Assembly (NCBI GenBank): GCA_045591925.1
Contig: JAZNTW010000080.1
Span: 1 to 6,610 of the forward strand
DNA: 6,610 nt
Origin: Firm-04 sp045591925
Lineage (GTDB): Bacteria; Bacillota; Clostridia; Oscillospirales; Ruminococcaceae
Direction: 5' to 3'
Shown here: positions 1-6,535 of the stretch, piece by piece
How positions within the stretch are numbered: the first letter of the stretch is position 1
Layout of the letters: each line of letters starts with the position of its first letter
Program-made: the position numbers and the translations under genes
Notes under the pieces: model-generated
Seen by the model: only the letters and a program-made list of their open reading frames with translations
Databases searched by the model: none
Told to the model about the DNA's origin: nothing

Positions 1-2
1 CG

Positions 3-122
3 GTCAACAGAATCGGCAGGGCGCAAGTGTTTCAAAAAGTATACATTATGGAACAGCTGAAAAACGGCGAAAAATGCGTGCCAAAAAGTCCGGTTTTGAC
101 TTCTGGGACATCCCGAAATTAA
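3..122 (+). CDS. possible 3' end of an unidentified CDS (partial)
   Basis: An open frame runs in from the left edge and stops with TAA at 120-122, 31 bases before the recombinase start. It encodes 39 residues, including a VFQKVYIMEQLKNGEK stretch. G or C is frequent at third codon positions, as expected of a real gene in this neighbourhood, but the piece is short and I recognise no family. A competing frame is open from base 2 to 226 but runs into the recombinase gene, so it is the less likely one. The left arm of the 13-bp inverted repeat lies inside this frame. It could be the tail of a neighbouring element gene or simply non-coding. Confidence 0.3.
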   Translation, partial: VNRIGRAQVFQKVYIMEQLKNGEKCVPKSPVLTSGTSRN

Positions 123-140
123 CCACCACTTTTTGGCACG
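77..140. repeat. perfect 13-bp inverted repeat upstream of the serine recombinase
   Basis: The left arm CGTGCCAAAAAGT (77-89) and right arm ACTTTTTGGCACG (128-140) are exact reverse complements separated by 38 bases. The right arm ends just before the recombinase ribosome binding site (141-148). Between the arms is a -35-like TTGACT (96-101), but the -10 that would go with it (about 118-123, ATTAAC) is weak. Resolvase-type recombinases usually bind inverted-repeat sites next to their own gene, which serve both as recombination site and operator, so that is my preferred reading. An mRNA hairpin is possible, but it would leave the ribosome binding site free and has no U-tract. Confidence 0.75.
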
Positions 141-153
141 GAAAGGAGTCTTT

Positions 154-795
154 ATGGATAATCGAATTTACGGTTACGCCCGGGTATCTACCCGTGAGCA
201 AAACACTGACCGCCAACTGGAAGCGCTGACAAAGTTCGGCGTACCCGAACAGAACATCATCGTTGATAAGGCATCCGGCAAGGATACCGAGCGTGAAGGC
301 TATCAGTATCTAAAACGGCAGATTCTTCGGCGAGGCGATACCCTCGTCATTAAGGAGCTTGACCGCCTCAGCCGCAACAAAGCAGATATCAAGCGAGAAT
401 TGGAAATCTTCAAGGATATGGGCGTTCGCGTCAAAATCCTTGATATTCCGACGACCTTAACGGACTTCCCACCAGAACAATTTTGGGTGCAAGACATGAT
501 TAATAGCATCCTGATTGAAGTTCTCGGTAGCATCGCGGAAAATGAGCGTCTAAAGATCCGTGCCCGTCAGCGGGAAGGCATTGAGGCTGCAAAGCGAAAG
601 AGTGTTCGCTTCGGGCGTCCTCCGAAAACGCTGCCGGAAAATTGGCGCGAGGTCCTGGCGGCTGTGCAGCGTGGCGAGATGCGACCTGTGGATGCTATGC
701 GGGAACTGGGATTATCGAGGTCGCATTATTATCGACTTTACAATAGTATGCAGTTCCGTAATAAGACGAGTAATGGTGATTATATGGCGAAATAA
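154..795 (+). CDS. serine recombinase, resolvase/invertase family
   Basis: This 213-residue protein is a small serine recombinase that cuts and rejoins DNA at short inverted-repeat sites through a 5'-phosphoserine intermediate. The catalytic domain starts with YARVST, where Ser12 is the nucleophile, followed by the usual REQN..RQ stretch. The conserved arginines of the DRLSR motif are Arg71 and Arg74. A long E helix with AENER (about 129-132) leads to EGI and GRP (154-156), the hinge before the DNA-binding domain. Residues about 166-198 form a C-terminal helix-turn-helix (DAMRELGLSRSHYYRLY). The length matches the small resolvase/invertase class, not the large serine integrases. The ATG at 154 follows GGAAAGGAG at 140-148. 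A TTG seven codons upstream is in frame but overlaps the inverted repeat, so I prefer the ATG. It may resolve cointegrates, invert a segment or stabilise the element; its partner site is not proven. Confidence 0.93.
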   Translation: MDNRIYGYARVSTREQNTDRQLEALTKFGVPEQNIIVDKASGKDTEREGYQYLKRQILRRGDTLVIKELDRLSRNKADIKRELEIFKDMGVRVKILDIPTTLTDFPPEQFWVQDMINSILIEVLGSIAENERLKIRARQREGIEAAKRKSVRFGRPPKTLPENWREVLAAVQRGEMRPVDAMRELGLSRSHYYRLYNSMQFRNKTSNGDYMAK

Positions 796-821
796 ACTAG
801 TAAAAGTGGTACGTAATATCA

Positions 822-1685
822 TCAAGCCTTTTCCAATTCATTTGAGATATTGGATAAGATAGTCGATAATTCTTCAATCTGCTTCAGCGTATCCCAGGTA
901 CGGCAATATCGTATAGAATTACAACGCCAAAAAGAATCCGCAGAAAAACGCTTTGAAATCATAATTGCCGACTCCAATAGCTCTATGTGATGCTTTCGAT
1001 TTAATGTACTAAGTTCGATAGTGAGATAGTGATATCGGTCATATTTTTCTTGAAGCATTTGCCACGATGAACATTGGGAAAATGGTGTTGACATTGTGTG
1101 GCGCTTTTGCCAGTCGGTAATCTCTTCACCTAATTCCAGCATAATGTCTATTAGCAGGAGGATCTCGTTGATCTTTTCATTTATACTAACTCGGATTCCA
1201 GCTGGTATTGCTTCGAGTCCATTATGAGGTTCCTGAATACTGTTCCCTTTTTTAGGTGGTCTGGATGTAGCGGATTCTTTCTCATTAGCTTCATCCTGTA
1301 TTATTGTAAATAGCGCGTTGGCTAAAATATCGGACATATTCTCCAGCGTTATGCCTTCAAATTTGTCCTTAATTTGATCGAAAAGGGCGTCTTGATATGT
1401 TTTGTTTTGGTATTTCTCTTTGTTCTTTTTAGTACCATTATGCCTCTTGGAGTAAAGTGTTTTAATATGTTGGGATATTCTTTCAGTGCTCAATCCAGCG
1501 CTCATGACTGATTTAGCGAATTCATGTATATTATCGCCATAGATTATTCCGCGATAAGTGTGTTTTGAGTAAATAAGAAGATTGAGGTTTTGAACACTGT
1601 TCTTTATCAATTCCATAAAAGCCAGATTCTTATTGTGTAAATATTCTTTTATGTAAAATAAATCAACGAAATTTCCGATTGTCAT
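822..1685 (-). CDS. hypothetical protein, probable cargo gene
   Basis: I do not recognise this 287-residue protein. It has no signal peptide or membrane segment, so it is probably cytoplasmic. The N-terminal part (1-130) is largely helical in character, with an STERISQHIKTLYSK stretch (67-80) that could be a helix-turn-helix but is not convincing. A polar, low-complexity linker spans about 132-160. The C-terminal part (165-287) is Leu/Ile/Glu-rich and may form long helices or a coiled coil, interrupted by a Cys- and Trp-containing patch (205-265). I see no nuclease, kinase or ATPase motif. The start is set by GTGGAGGT (1691-1698 on the minus strand) five bases before the ATG. An in-frame ATG five codons upstream would place that ribosome binding site inside the gene. 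It converges on the recombinase (26-bp gap, no terminator seen) and diverges from the large ATPase. Its sequence is clearly more AT-rich than the ATPase and integrase genes, which suggests separate acquisition. Confidence 0.78.
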   Translation of the reverse strand: MTIGNFVDLFYIKEYLHNKNLAFMELIKNSVQNLNLLIYSKHTYRGIIYGDNIHEFAKSVMSAGLSTERISQHIKTLYSKRHNGTKKNKEKYQNKTYQDALFDQIKDKFEGITLENMSDILANALFTIIQDEANEKESATSRPPKKGNSIQEPHNGLEAIPAGIRVSINEKINEILLLIDIMLELGEEITDWQKRHTMSTPFSQCSSWQMLQEKYDRYHYLTIELSTLNRKHHIELLESAIMISKRFSADSFWRCNSIRYCRTWDTLKQIEELSTILSNISNELEKA

Positions 1686-1706
1686 ATGTAACCTCCACAT
1701 CGTTTT

Positions 1707-1735
1707 GTACTACTCTTGTTTTTGAAATATCTCAA
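1707..1735 (-). promoter_or_regulatory. candidate promoter of the 287-residue gene
   Basis: On the minus strand, TTGAGA (1735-1730) matches the -35 consensus at five of six positions. After a 17-base spacer, TAGTAC (1712-1707) is a weak -10. A transcript would start near 1700, about 15 bases before the start codon and just ahead of the ribosome binding site. The weak -10 keeps this tentative. Confidence 0.3.
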
Positions 1736-1770
1736 TCAGAAAAATTAAAATTAAAGATATCGGCCTTCTA

Positions 1771-1799
1771 TTTTAATTAATTATTTCTGCGAGTATAAT
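1771..1799 (+). promoter_or_regulatory. candidate promoter for the large ATPase and its leader
   Basis: A perfect TATAAT lies at 1794-1799. Seventeen bases upstream is a poor -35, TTTTAA (1771-1776), in a very AT-rich stretch. Transcription from here would start near 1806 and give a leader of about 158 bases before the ATPase start codon. That leader contains the terminator-like hairpin and the 10-bp inverted repeat described below. The poor -35 may mean that an activator is needed or that the box is fortuitous. Confidence 0.45.
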
Positions 1800-1842
1800 A
1801 GGAACCAAGGGAATCCCGAAAAAACTATCCGCCGCAGCTTCA

Positions 1843-1924
1843 TGCAGGTGAGACAAAAAAAGAGTGCTCGATATTGACGCTCAACGAGCTGTTTTTTATG
1901 GTACTGCAGAACCGCTCACCTGCA
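1843..1924. repeat. 10-bp inverted repeat enclosing the leader hairpin
   Basis: TGCAGGTGAG (1843-1852) and CTCACCTGCA (1915-1924) are exact reverse complements 62 bases apart. They enclose the A-tract/hairpin/T-tract structure, so the leader could fold as one nested structure of about 82 bases. The same arms could instead be two operator half-sites for a regulator such as the small HTH protein or the recombinase. I see no copy elsewhere in the window. Confidence 0.6.
1855..1897 (+). terminator. terminator-like hairpin in the ATPase leader (attenuator or small-RNA end)
   Basis: GCTCG (1866-1870) pairs with CGAGC (1885-1889). Inside it, TTGA (1874-1877) pairs with TCAA (1881-1884) around a CGC loop, leaving a three-base ATA bulge. 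The hairpin is preceded by seven A residues (1855-1861) and followed after two bases by six T residues (1892-1897), so it has the form of a bidirectional intrinsic terminator. It sits between two divergent genes, where a plain gene-end terminator has no obvious job. On the plus strand it would stop a transcript from the TATAAT box after about 90 bases, short of the ATPase gene. Confidence 0.5.
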
Positions 1925-1963
1925 CGAAAGCAAATTTGAAAAAATATTGGAGGTGCGTGATCT

Positions 1964-4960
1964 ATGCCTACGGCAAATATGCTGCCGCCGCAGAAAGCCC
2001 CACCAAGGGAGAGAAGTGTTGATATCTCAATAACAAATGCCAAGTTATTTGATATTAACAAATTCAATTTTGTCAGCTTCGATGATCTGCTGAAACAATC
2101 GGGTGACAAGACGGGTTTGGAGTTTGAACTGTTTATCTCAAACGCATTAGAAACTCAATGGGGTTATTGGCGTATCGTTGACGGTAAAATCAAAAAGCGC
2201 CTGCCGTTGCTCGAAGTCAACATTATTTCGGCGACGCCAATCAACCCCAATGGAATGGATGCTGACGGCTATATTGTTAAATACTGCCTTAGCATAATAA
2301 AGAATGTAACTGAAAAATACATTCCGGGAAAGGATGTTTCCCATACTAATCTGCTGGACTACTTTTCTCTTCCGCCGCAAGGCTCCAGGCGAAAAGATGA
2401 TCTATGCAATCGGCTGTTGAAGCATTTAATTCTTAAAAAAGCGCTTGACGGTGATCCGAGCAATTATATTGAAATTGGATCTGTTCAGGGGTGGCGGATT
2501 AAATCTTTCAACACAGCGATATACGAGGCTAGGAACAGATACCCCAATGTGCTTTATCCGATTTTGTCGAAAAGCATACTGCACTGCGAAAAAGCAGTTA
2601 TTCGAGTAAATAAACCTGAATACCGTGCATATGTTCAGAAGAGTGTTGACGCATTCTTTAAGTCGAACATAGAAATGAAAGCGTTGTATTTACTTCGGAT
2701 TACCAGCTACAACTCGACTTTTGCGCACCGATGCGGCGTGGATTTCGACCTGTTACCGACTGCAATTTCTAACGATTCTGTCACATCAGCTATGATTGTT
2801 GCTGTTGTTCAGAATAACGGTATCAAATCAGGCGATCTGCTGACACTTGGCGGAAACATCCGAAATCTCAGGGAAAGAATTGCGGAGTTCAATGATACCA
2901 TGCTCGTTGTGATCGACGATACCAAACTCGATGAGGTAAAACGGAGAAGAAACGGCATAGCGGCTATCGAAAGCGTCATTCTGTCTCATGCAGTCGGCAA
3001 CCGATTTGTGCCAGTCATTATCTCCGGATATGCTGACCAACAGATATTACCGGATTTATGCTGCCCGTTGAAGCTCAACGACCTTCATTCCGAGATTGGT
3101 TCCAGTCAAATCAGCAGGCTTCTTGAATGGAAGGACGCGACATATATCAATGAGATCGAGGGGCATTTTCAGGATTATTTTGATTTGTATCATAGTAATC
3201 ATGAAACAGTCTCTTGTACTGTTCCACCCGGTATTCCACCATGCAGACATCAAGCCTATATCTGCCTAATCGGTGCGGCGAGAACCTACGATCAGTTTAT
3301 GGAGCCTTTGTTCGGAGAAGAAACTGAGCGCTTCGTGACAGAGTGGCTCAGCAATGCAGCAGATCAAAGCACTCCTGTTGACGAAGAACTGGTGAAGCGC
3401 TTCGCAAGGAGTCTCAATCAGGAAATCCAGAGCGGACGGTTCCGCTTTATCACAAGAACGAAGTTTATAGATTTCGACAAGAACACAAACTCCGTTATCG
3501 TTGACGATGACTTCATCTATGTCGAGACAGACATCATTAAAGGAATGGCTGTCAACAAGCTGGAGCTTCACAGCGTAGATCCTCTGACAGATGCCTTGAG
3601 GAAAGATGAGAGCCTGACGATCAACGACCATCACAGCAAGTGTTACCGGTTCAAAGTGCAGAATTCTGCCGGTGATTCGTATTGGCTTTATACCTACGGC
3701 ATCAGCAAGCAACTTATCACCAAAGAGAACCGCAGGCGCATCAACTGTGCCGATCAGGATCAATTCCTTCTCACTTATGGTGAGCTTGCGACAAGCGGCA
3801 TCCTTCCGCTGGGAAAAGTCTTTGATGGCTGTTATGTGGGGCGGGATGTGTCTTATCTCAACAAGGGAAACGACAGCATATTCATTACAGGGCAATCCGG
3901 AAATGGCAAAAGTTTCTGGGCAATCACCATGCTGCCTTCTTTCGCAATGCTCGGATTCCGAATGCTGGTTTTTGATGTCAGCGGCTCCTTTTCGATAGAC
4001 GAAGTGTTAGGACTCAACGCTGATGAAGATCACCGACCGCTTACGGAAGATGTCGTCAACGCACTGTTCGAATTCATCGACGTCTGGGAAGATAAAGCCA
4101 AGCTGCCGGTCAATCCGCTGTATATTGGCGACTGTACCGGACTGCCAGACAAAAAACGCCGCGTGGTGAGCTTTATCAGAGCAGCCGCCGGCCAACTTGA
4201 CAAAGGCGATGAACGTATCGTGACGGGGCTGATTTCGACAATGCTGCAAAAGCACCGCACACTGACATCCGTTCCGATTCAGCTGCTCAGTAAAACGCTA
4301 AAAGATGGAGGAAAAGAAGGCTGGAGGGTACATAACCGAATCAGCTCTGTCCTTGATGATCTGGAGATAACCGGCTGTCAGGAACAGAGTTGGGGCACAT
4401 TCTTCGAGCATTCCAAGAAAATCCCCGTCATTTCCCTCGGACATGAGGAGAGTGACAGCGTTCACCCATTACTGGATGCACTGCTAGCGTCAGCATTCGA
4501 GTGGCAGCGCGATCATAAGACTGTTCCGATGCTTATTACGATCGACGAGATCAAACAACAATCATTTGCGGACGGAAGTCCATTGCATACGATTATTACG
4601 CAGGGACGTAAAATCGGTTGCAGACTGATGGGTATCACACAGGAATATGTGTCCCGTGACAGTCATGCTATTGATTTCATGCGTGAAGCCGGCATCAAGC
4701 TGTTCTTTGAGCCGGCTAACGGGCAAGATAAAATTGCTGTGGAGTTGGGCTATAATAGTGTAGCACAGGCAGGATTCGGCTCCTGGCCTCGCTATTCATT
4801 CATGCTAAAATGCGACCTGTATAACAAGGTGGATGGCACGAATGATCCCACCGTAATCTCCTGTGAAACGCTCAAGTTTGAAGATTCACCGCTGTATGAA
4901 CGCTTCAAGCGTGAATACGGCAATGTTACACAGCCGCCTGACGATGACAGAACGGTATAA
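1964..4960 (+). CDS. large P-loop ATPase, C-terminal HerA/FtsK/VirB4-like domain
   Basis: This 998-residue cytoplasmic protein has two regions. The C-terminal half (about 600-960) has HerA/FtsK/VirB4 motifs: Walker A GQSGNGKS (643-650, Lys649), then MLVFDVSGSF, Walker B LITIDE (Asp861, Glu862), QGRKIGC (880-886) and a sensor-like GITQEY (890-895, Gln893). HerA-class ATPases are usually hexameric motors that move DNA or drive a partner nuclease. The N-terminal half (about 30-420) resembles the layout of DUF927/helicase-like proteins, with a Walker-B-like MLVVIDD (313-319) and a strand VPVIISG (349-355). The expected P-loop place (about 266-277) lacks Gly-Lys, so this domain is probably inactive; that is inference. 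No transmembrane segment is visible. The ATG follows GGAGGT (1949-1954) at nine bases. The HTH and integrase genes follow in the same direction. DNA transfer, replication and defence are all possible roles; the ATPase call is firm, the role is not. Confidence 0.85.
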   Translation: MPTANMLPPQKAPPRERSVDISITNAKLFDINKFNFVSFDDLLKQSGDKTGLEFELFISNALETQWGYWRIVDGKIKKRLPLLEVNIISATPINPNGMDADGYIVKYCLSIIKNVTEKYIPGKDVSHTNLLDYFSLPPQGSRRKDDLCNRLLKHLILKKALDGDPSNYIEIGSVQGWRIKSFNTAIYEARNRYPNVLYPILSKSILHCEKAVIRVNKPEYRAYVQKSVDAFFKSNIEMKALYLLRITSYNSTFAHRCGVDFDLLPTAISNDSVTSAMIVAVVQNNGIKSGDLLTLGGNIRNLRERIAEFNDTMLVVIDDTKLDEVKRRRNGIAAIESVILSHAVGNRFVPVIISGYADQQILPDLCCPLKLNDLHSEIGSSQISRLLEWKDATYINEIEGHFQDYFDLYHSNHETVSCTVPPGIPPCRHQAYICLIGAARTYDQFMEPLFGEETERFVTEWLSNAADQSTPVDEELVKRFARSLNQEIQSGRFRFITRTKFIDFDKNTNSVIVDDDFIYVETDIIKGMAVNKLELHSVDPLTDALRKDESLTINDHHSKCYRFKVQNSAGDSYWLYTYGISKQLITKENRRRINCADQDQFLLTYGELATSGILPLGKVFDGCYVGRDVSYLNKGNDSIFITGQSGNGKSFWAITMLPSFAMLGFRMLVFDVSGSFSIDEVLGLNADEDHRPLTEDVVNALFEFIDVWEDKAKLPVNPLYIGDCTGLPDKKRRVVSFIRAAAGQLDKGDERIVTGLISTMLQKHRTLTSVPIQLLSKTLKDGGKEGWRVHNRISSVLDDLEITGCQEQSWGTFFEHSKKIPVISLGHEESDSVHPLLDALLASAFEWQRDHKTVPMLITIDEIKQQSFADGSPLHTIITQGRKIGCRLMGITQEYVSRDSHAIDFMREAGIKLFFEPANGQDKIAVELGYNSVAQAGFGSWPRYSFMLKCDLYNKVDGTNDPTVISCETLKFEDSPLYERFKREYGNVTQPPDDDRTV

Positions 4961-5036
4961 AGCACCTTTTGTCATAAGCATACATCAAAATGCTTGCTTT
5001 GTCAAGCGCCATTTTCAAAGGAAGGAGGGAGCAGCT

Positions 5037-5270
5037 ATGGCAAGCAAAAAAACGTCATGCGCAGCCGCACTTGCGAAGCTGATTTGGTCTAACATACTCC
5101 GGCAGCAATATCTGCTCGGCGTCAGCGACAAGCAAATGAGCGACCTGCTGGGCGTGACCACTCGCACGCTGTGTAATTACAGGCATGATCCATCTAGCGT
5201 GACAATGAAACAGTTGCAGGCAGTGGTTGAGAGCTTCGGCGTTGAGCCGGAATCACTATTCAGAGTGTAA
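5037..5270 (+). CDS. small helix-turn-helix DNA-binding protein
   Basis: This 77-residue protein is almost entirely one DNA-binding domain. Residues about 29-50 read as an XRE/phage-regulator type helix-turn-helix (SDKQMSDLLGVTTRTLCNYR), followed by a helix (MKQLQAVVESFGV) and a short tail ending in ESLFRV. The ATG at 5037 is preceded by AAGGAGG (5022-5028) eight bases away. The frame stays open 58 codons upstream into the end of the ATPase gene, but those codons have no ribosome binding site of this quality. It lies 76 bp after the ATPase and 67 bp before the integrase. That is the usual place for an element regulator or recombination directionality factor, so it may control integrase expression or help excision. 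Its fold looks more like a regulator than a winged-helix excisionase. Confidence 0.8.
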   Translation: MASKKTSCAAALAKLIWSNILRQQYLLGVSDKQMSDLLGVTTRTLCNYRHDPSSVTMKQLQAVVESFGVEPESLFRV

Positions 5271-5303
5271 GCAGCAGCGGGGGCAACAGCCCCCGTTAGC
5301 TGT
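5271..5303 (+). other. strong hairpin between the HTH and integrase genes
   Basis: Starting just after the HTH stop codon, CGGGGGC (5278-5284) pairs with GCCCCCG (5289-5295) around an AACA loop. Outer pairs (5271-5277 with 5296-5303, one bulged A) extend the stem to about 14 bp. It is followed by AATATATATAT rather than a T-run, so it is not a good intrinsic terminator. It may be a processing or mRNA-stability element, or a pause site that lowers integrase expression relative to the upstream genes. Confidence 0.55.
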
Positions 5304-5337
5304 AATATATATATCCAAAAACAAGGAGGTCTGCCAA

Positions 5338-6366
5338 ATGGCAACGATTCAACAACTTCCGTCCGGCAACTGGCGTGCCCTGTTCTATATTGAAAATCCG
5401 GACGGCACAAGAACGAGAAAATCCCTGACTGCACCGACAAGGTGGGAAGCGGAAAGATTGGCAGCAGAGTATTCCGGCTCTGTCGAGCATTTGACCGTCG
5501 CAAAGGCACTTGATGGCTATCTTACACTTAAAAAGAATGTGCTGTCTCCGTCTACGCTATACGGTTATCAGGTGATCCGCCGCAACCGTCTGCAAAGCAT
5601 CATGGATGTCGATATTCACAAGCTGAACAGTGTCATGCTGCAAAAAGCAATCAATGAGGATGCACAGCGTATGGGGCGGAAATCCATCAGTGAGGCAAAG
5701 AATTTGCTCATGACGGCACTGAAGCTCTACGGTGTACGCACGGAATTTAATGTTACGCTGCCGCCGAAAAAGCCTCAGATCAAGAATCTGCCGACACCGG
5801 CACAGGTCATTCAGCTGGTACGGGGTACGGACATCGAGCTGCCGTGTATGCTCGCACTCTGGCTCTCTCTGCGAATCAGTGAGGTGCGCGGCTTGCAGTT
5901 CGGAGATCTAAAGGATGGCGTACTGACGGTGCAGCGCAGCAAGCTCGCTCTGGCGAACAAGGATGTCGTCCGCGATGTCAACAAGACCTATCTCTCTACC
6001 CGCCAGCTGGTGCTTCCGCCGTACCTGATTGGGCTGATTCAGGCTATCCCGCATACATCTGAGGATGAGTTTATAGTCCCGATGAGCTATCAGGCCATTC
6101 GTGCGCATCTGACGAAGCTGGCACGGGCAAAGGGCTATACACTTACCTTCCACCAACTGCGGCACTTAAACGCCTCGGTGATGCTTTCCCTCGGTGTTCC
6201 CGACAAGTATGCAATGGAGCGCGGAGGCTGGGCGACGAACTCGACGCTGAAAAATGTCTATCAGCATACCTTCTCCGAGGAACGCAAGCAGGTAGACGAA
6301 ATGATCGACCGCTATTTTGAGGAAGCACTGAACAAAGAGGATACGCTGAATGAGCCGGAAGAATGA
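5338..6366 (+). CDS. int: tyrosine-type site-specific integrase
   Basis: This complete 342-residue tyrosine recombinase would integrate and excise the element at the adjacent tRNA gene. An N-terminal AP2-like arm-binding domain (about 1-45) carries the usual LPSGNWRALFYI and DGTRTRKSL pattern. A SAM-like core-binding domain follows (about 50-145), then the catalytic domain (150-330). The catalytic set is complete: Arg179 (SLRISE), Lys216 in the beta-hairpin, His272 and Arg275 (HQLRH), Trp298 in the His/Trp position (GGWATNST) and the nucleophile Tyr308 (VYQHTF). The ATG at 5338 has AAGGAGGT (5323-5330) seven bases upstream. The frame is open 37 codons further upstream, but that part overlaps the HTH gene and has no better start. 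The gene reads toward the tRNA 3' end and ends in its own terminator. Its GC content is much higher than that of the 287-residue gene. Confidence 0.96.
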   Translation: MATIQQLPSGNWRALFYIENPDGTRTRKSLTAPTRWEAERLAAEYSGSVEHLTVAKALDGYLTLKKNVLSPSTLYGYQVIRRNRLQSIMDVDIHKLNSVMLQKAINEDAQRMGRKSISEAKNLLMTALKLYGVRTEFNVTLPPKKPQIKNLPTPAQVIQLVRGTDIELPCMLALWLSLRISEVRGLQFGDLKDGVLTVQRSKLALANKDVVRDVNKTYLSTRQLVLPPYLIGLIQAIPHTSEDEFIVPMSYQAIRAHLTKLARAKGYTLTFHQLRHLNASVMLSLGVPDKYAMERGGWATNSTLKNVYQHTFSEERKQVDEMIDRYFEEALNKEDTLNEPEE

Positions 6367-6373
6367 TATAGTT

Positions 6374-6419
6374 GAACTGCCTGCTGTGGTTGCAGCAGGC
6401 AGTTTTCAGCCATTTTTTT
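6374..6419 (+). terminator. intrinsic terminator of the integrase gene
   Basis: AACTGCCTGCTG (6375-6386) and CAGCAGGCAGTT (6393-6404) form a perfect 12-bp stem with a TGGTTG loop. T residues follow at 6403-6406 and again at 6413-6419. It begins eight bases after the integrase stop codon and should end the ATPase-HTH-integrase transcript. Confidence 0.9.
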
Positions 6420-6435
6420 GACCCTCTCTATGCCG

Positions 6436-6483
6436 TTTCGTGTGCGATTTCGTGTGCGATTGGCTTGAAAATAGTGCACACGA
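6436..6483. repeat. tandem 12-bp repeat plus inverted copy, possible integrase arm sites
   Basis: TTTCGTGTGCGA occurs twice in direct tandem (6436-6447 and 6448-6459). An inverted copy of its core, GCACACGA (6476-6483), matches TCGTGTGC in both direct copies. The cluster lies between the integrase terminator and the tRNA, where the arm-type sites bound by the integrase N-terminal domain usually lie. The spacing of the direct copies is 12 bp, slightly more than one helical turn. The role is inferred from position. Confidence 0.6.
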
Positions 6484-6535
6484 TGTGAACTTTTGCTTCC
6501 AAAAGCGCATTTTTATTTCAAAACAAGGAAAAGAA

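Noticed and set aside
133..153. A TTG start seven codons upstream of the recombinase ATG.
   Set aside because: It lies inside the right arm of the inverted repeat, and the good ribosome binding site at 140-148 is correctly placed for the ATG at 154.
2..226. An open frame from base 2 that overlaps the recombinase start.
   Set aside because: It runs through the inverted repeat and ribosome binding site into the recombinase gene in another frame, and its sequence resembles no family I know.
925..933. GCCAAAAAG, a nine-base match to the inverted-repeat arm, within the minus-strand gene.
   Set aside because: Only 9 of 13 bases match, with no partner arm, which is expected by chance in A-rich sequence.
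3266..3895. A 209-codon open frame on the minus strand inside the large ATPase gene.
   Set aside because: It lies wholly antisense to a gene with clear ATPase motifs, has no recognisable domain and is best explained as a shadow of the coding frame.
4976..4995. Six-base hairpin AAGCAT/ATGCTT between the ATPase and HTH genes.
   Set aside because: The stem is short and AT-rich and no T-run follows, so it is not a credible terminator.
6490..6505. CTTTTG/CAAAAG hairpin followed by a T-rich stretch.
   Set aside because: Six weak pairs with a four-base loop; a strong integrase terminator already lies upstream.
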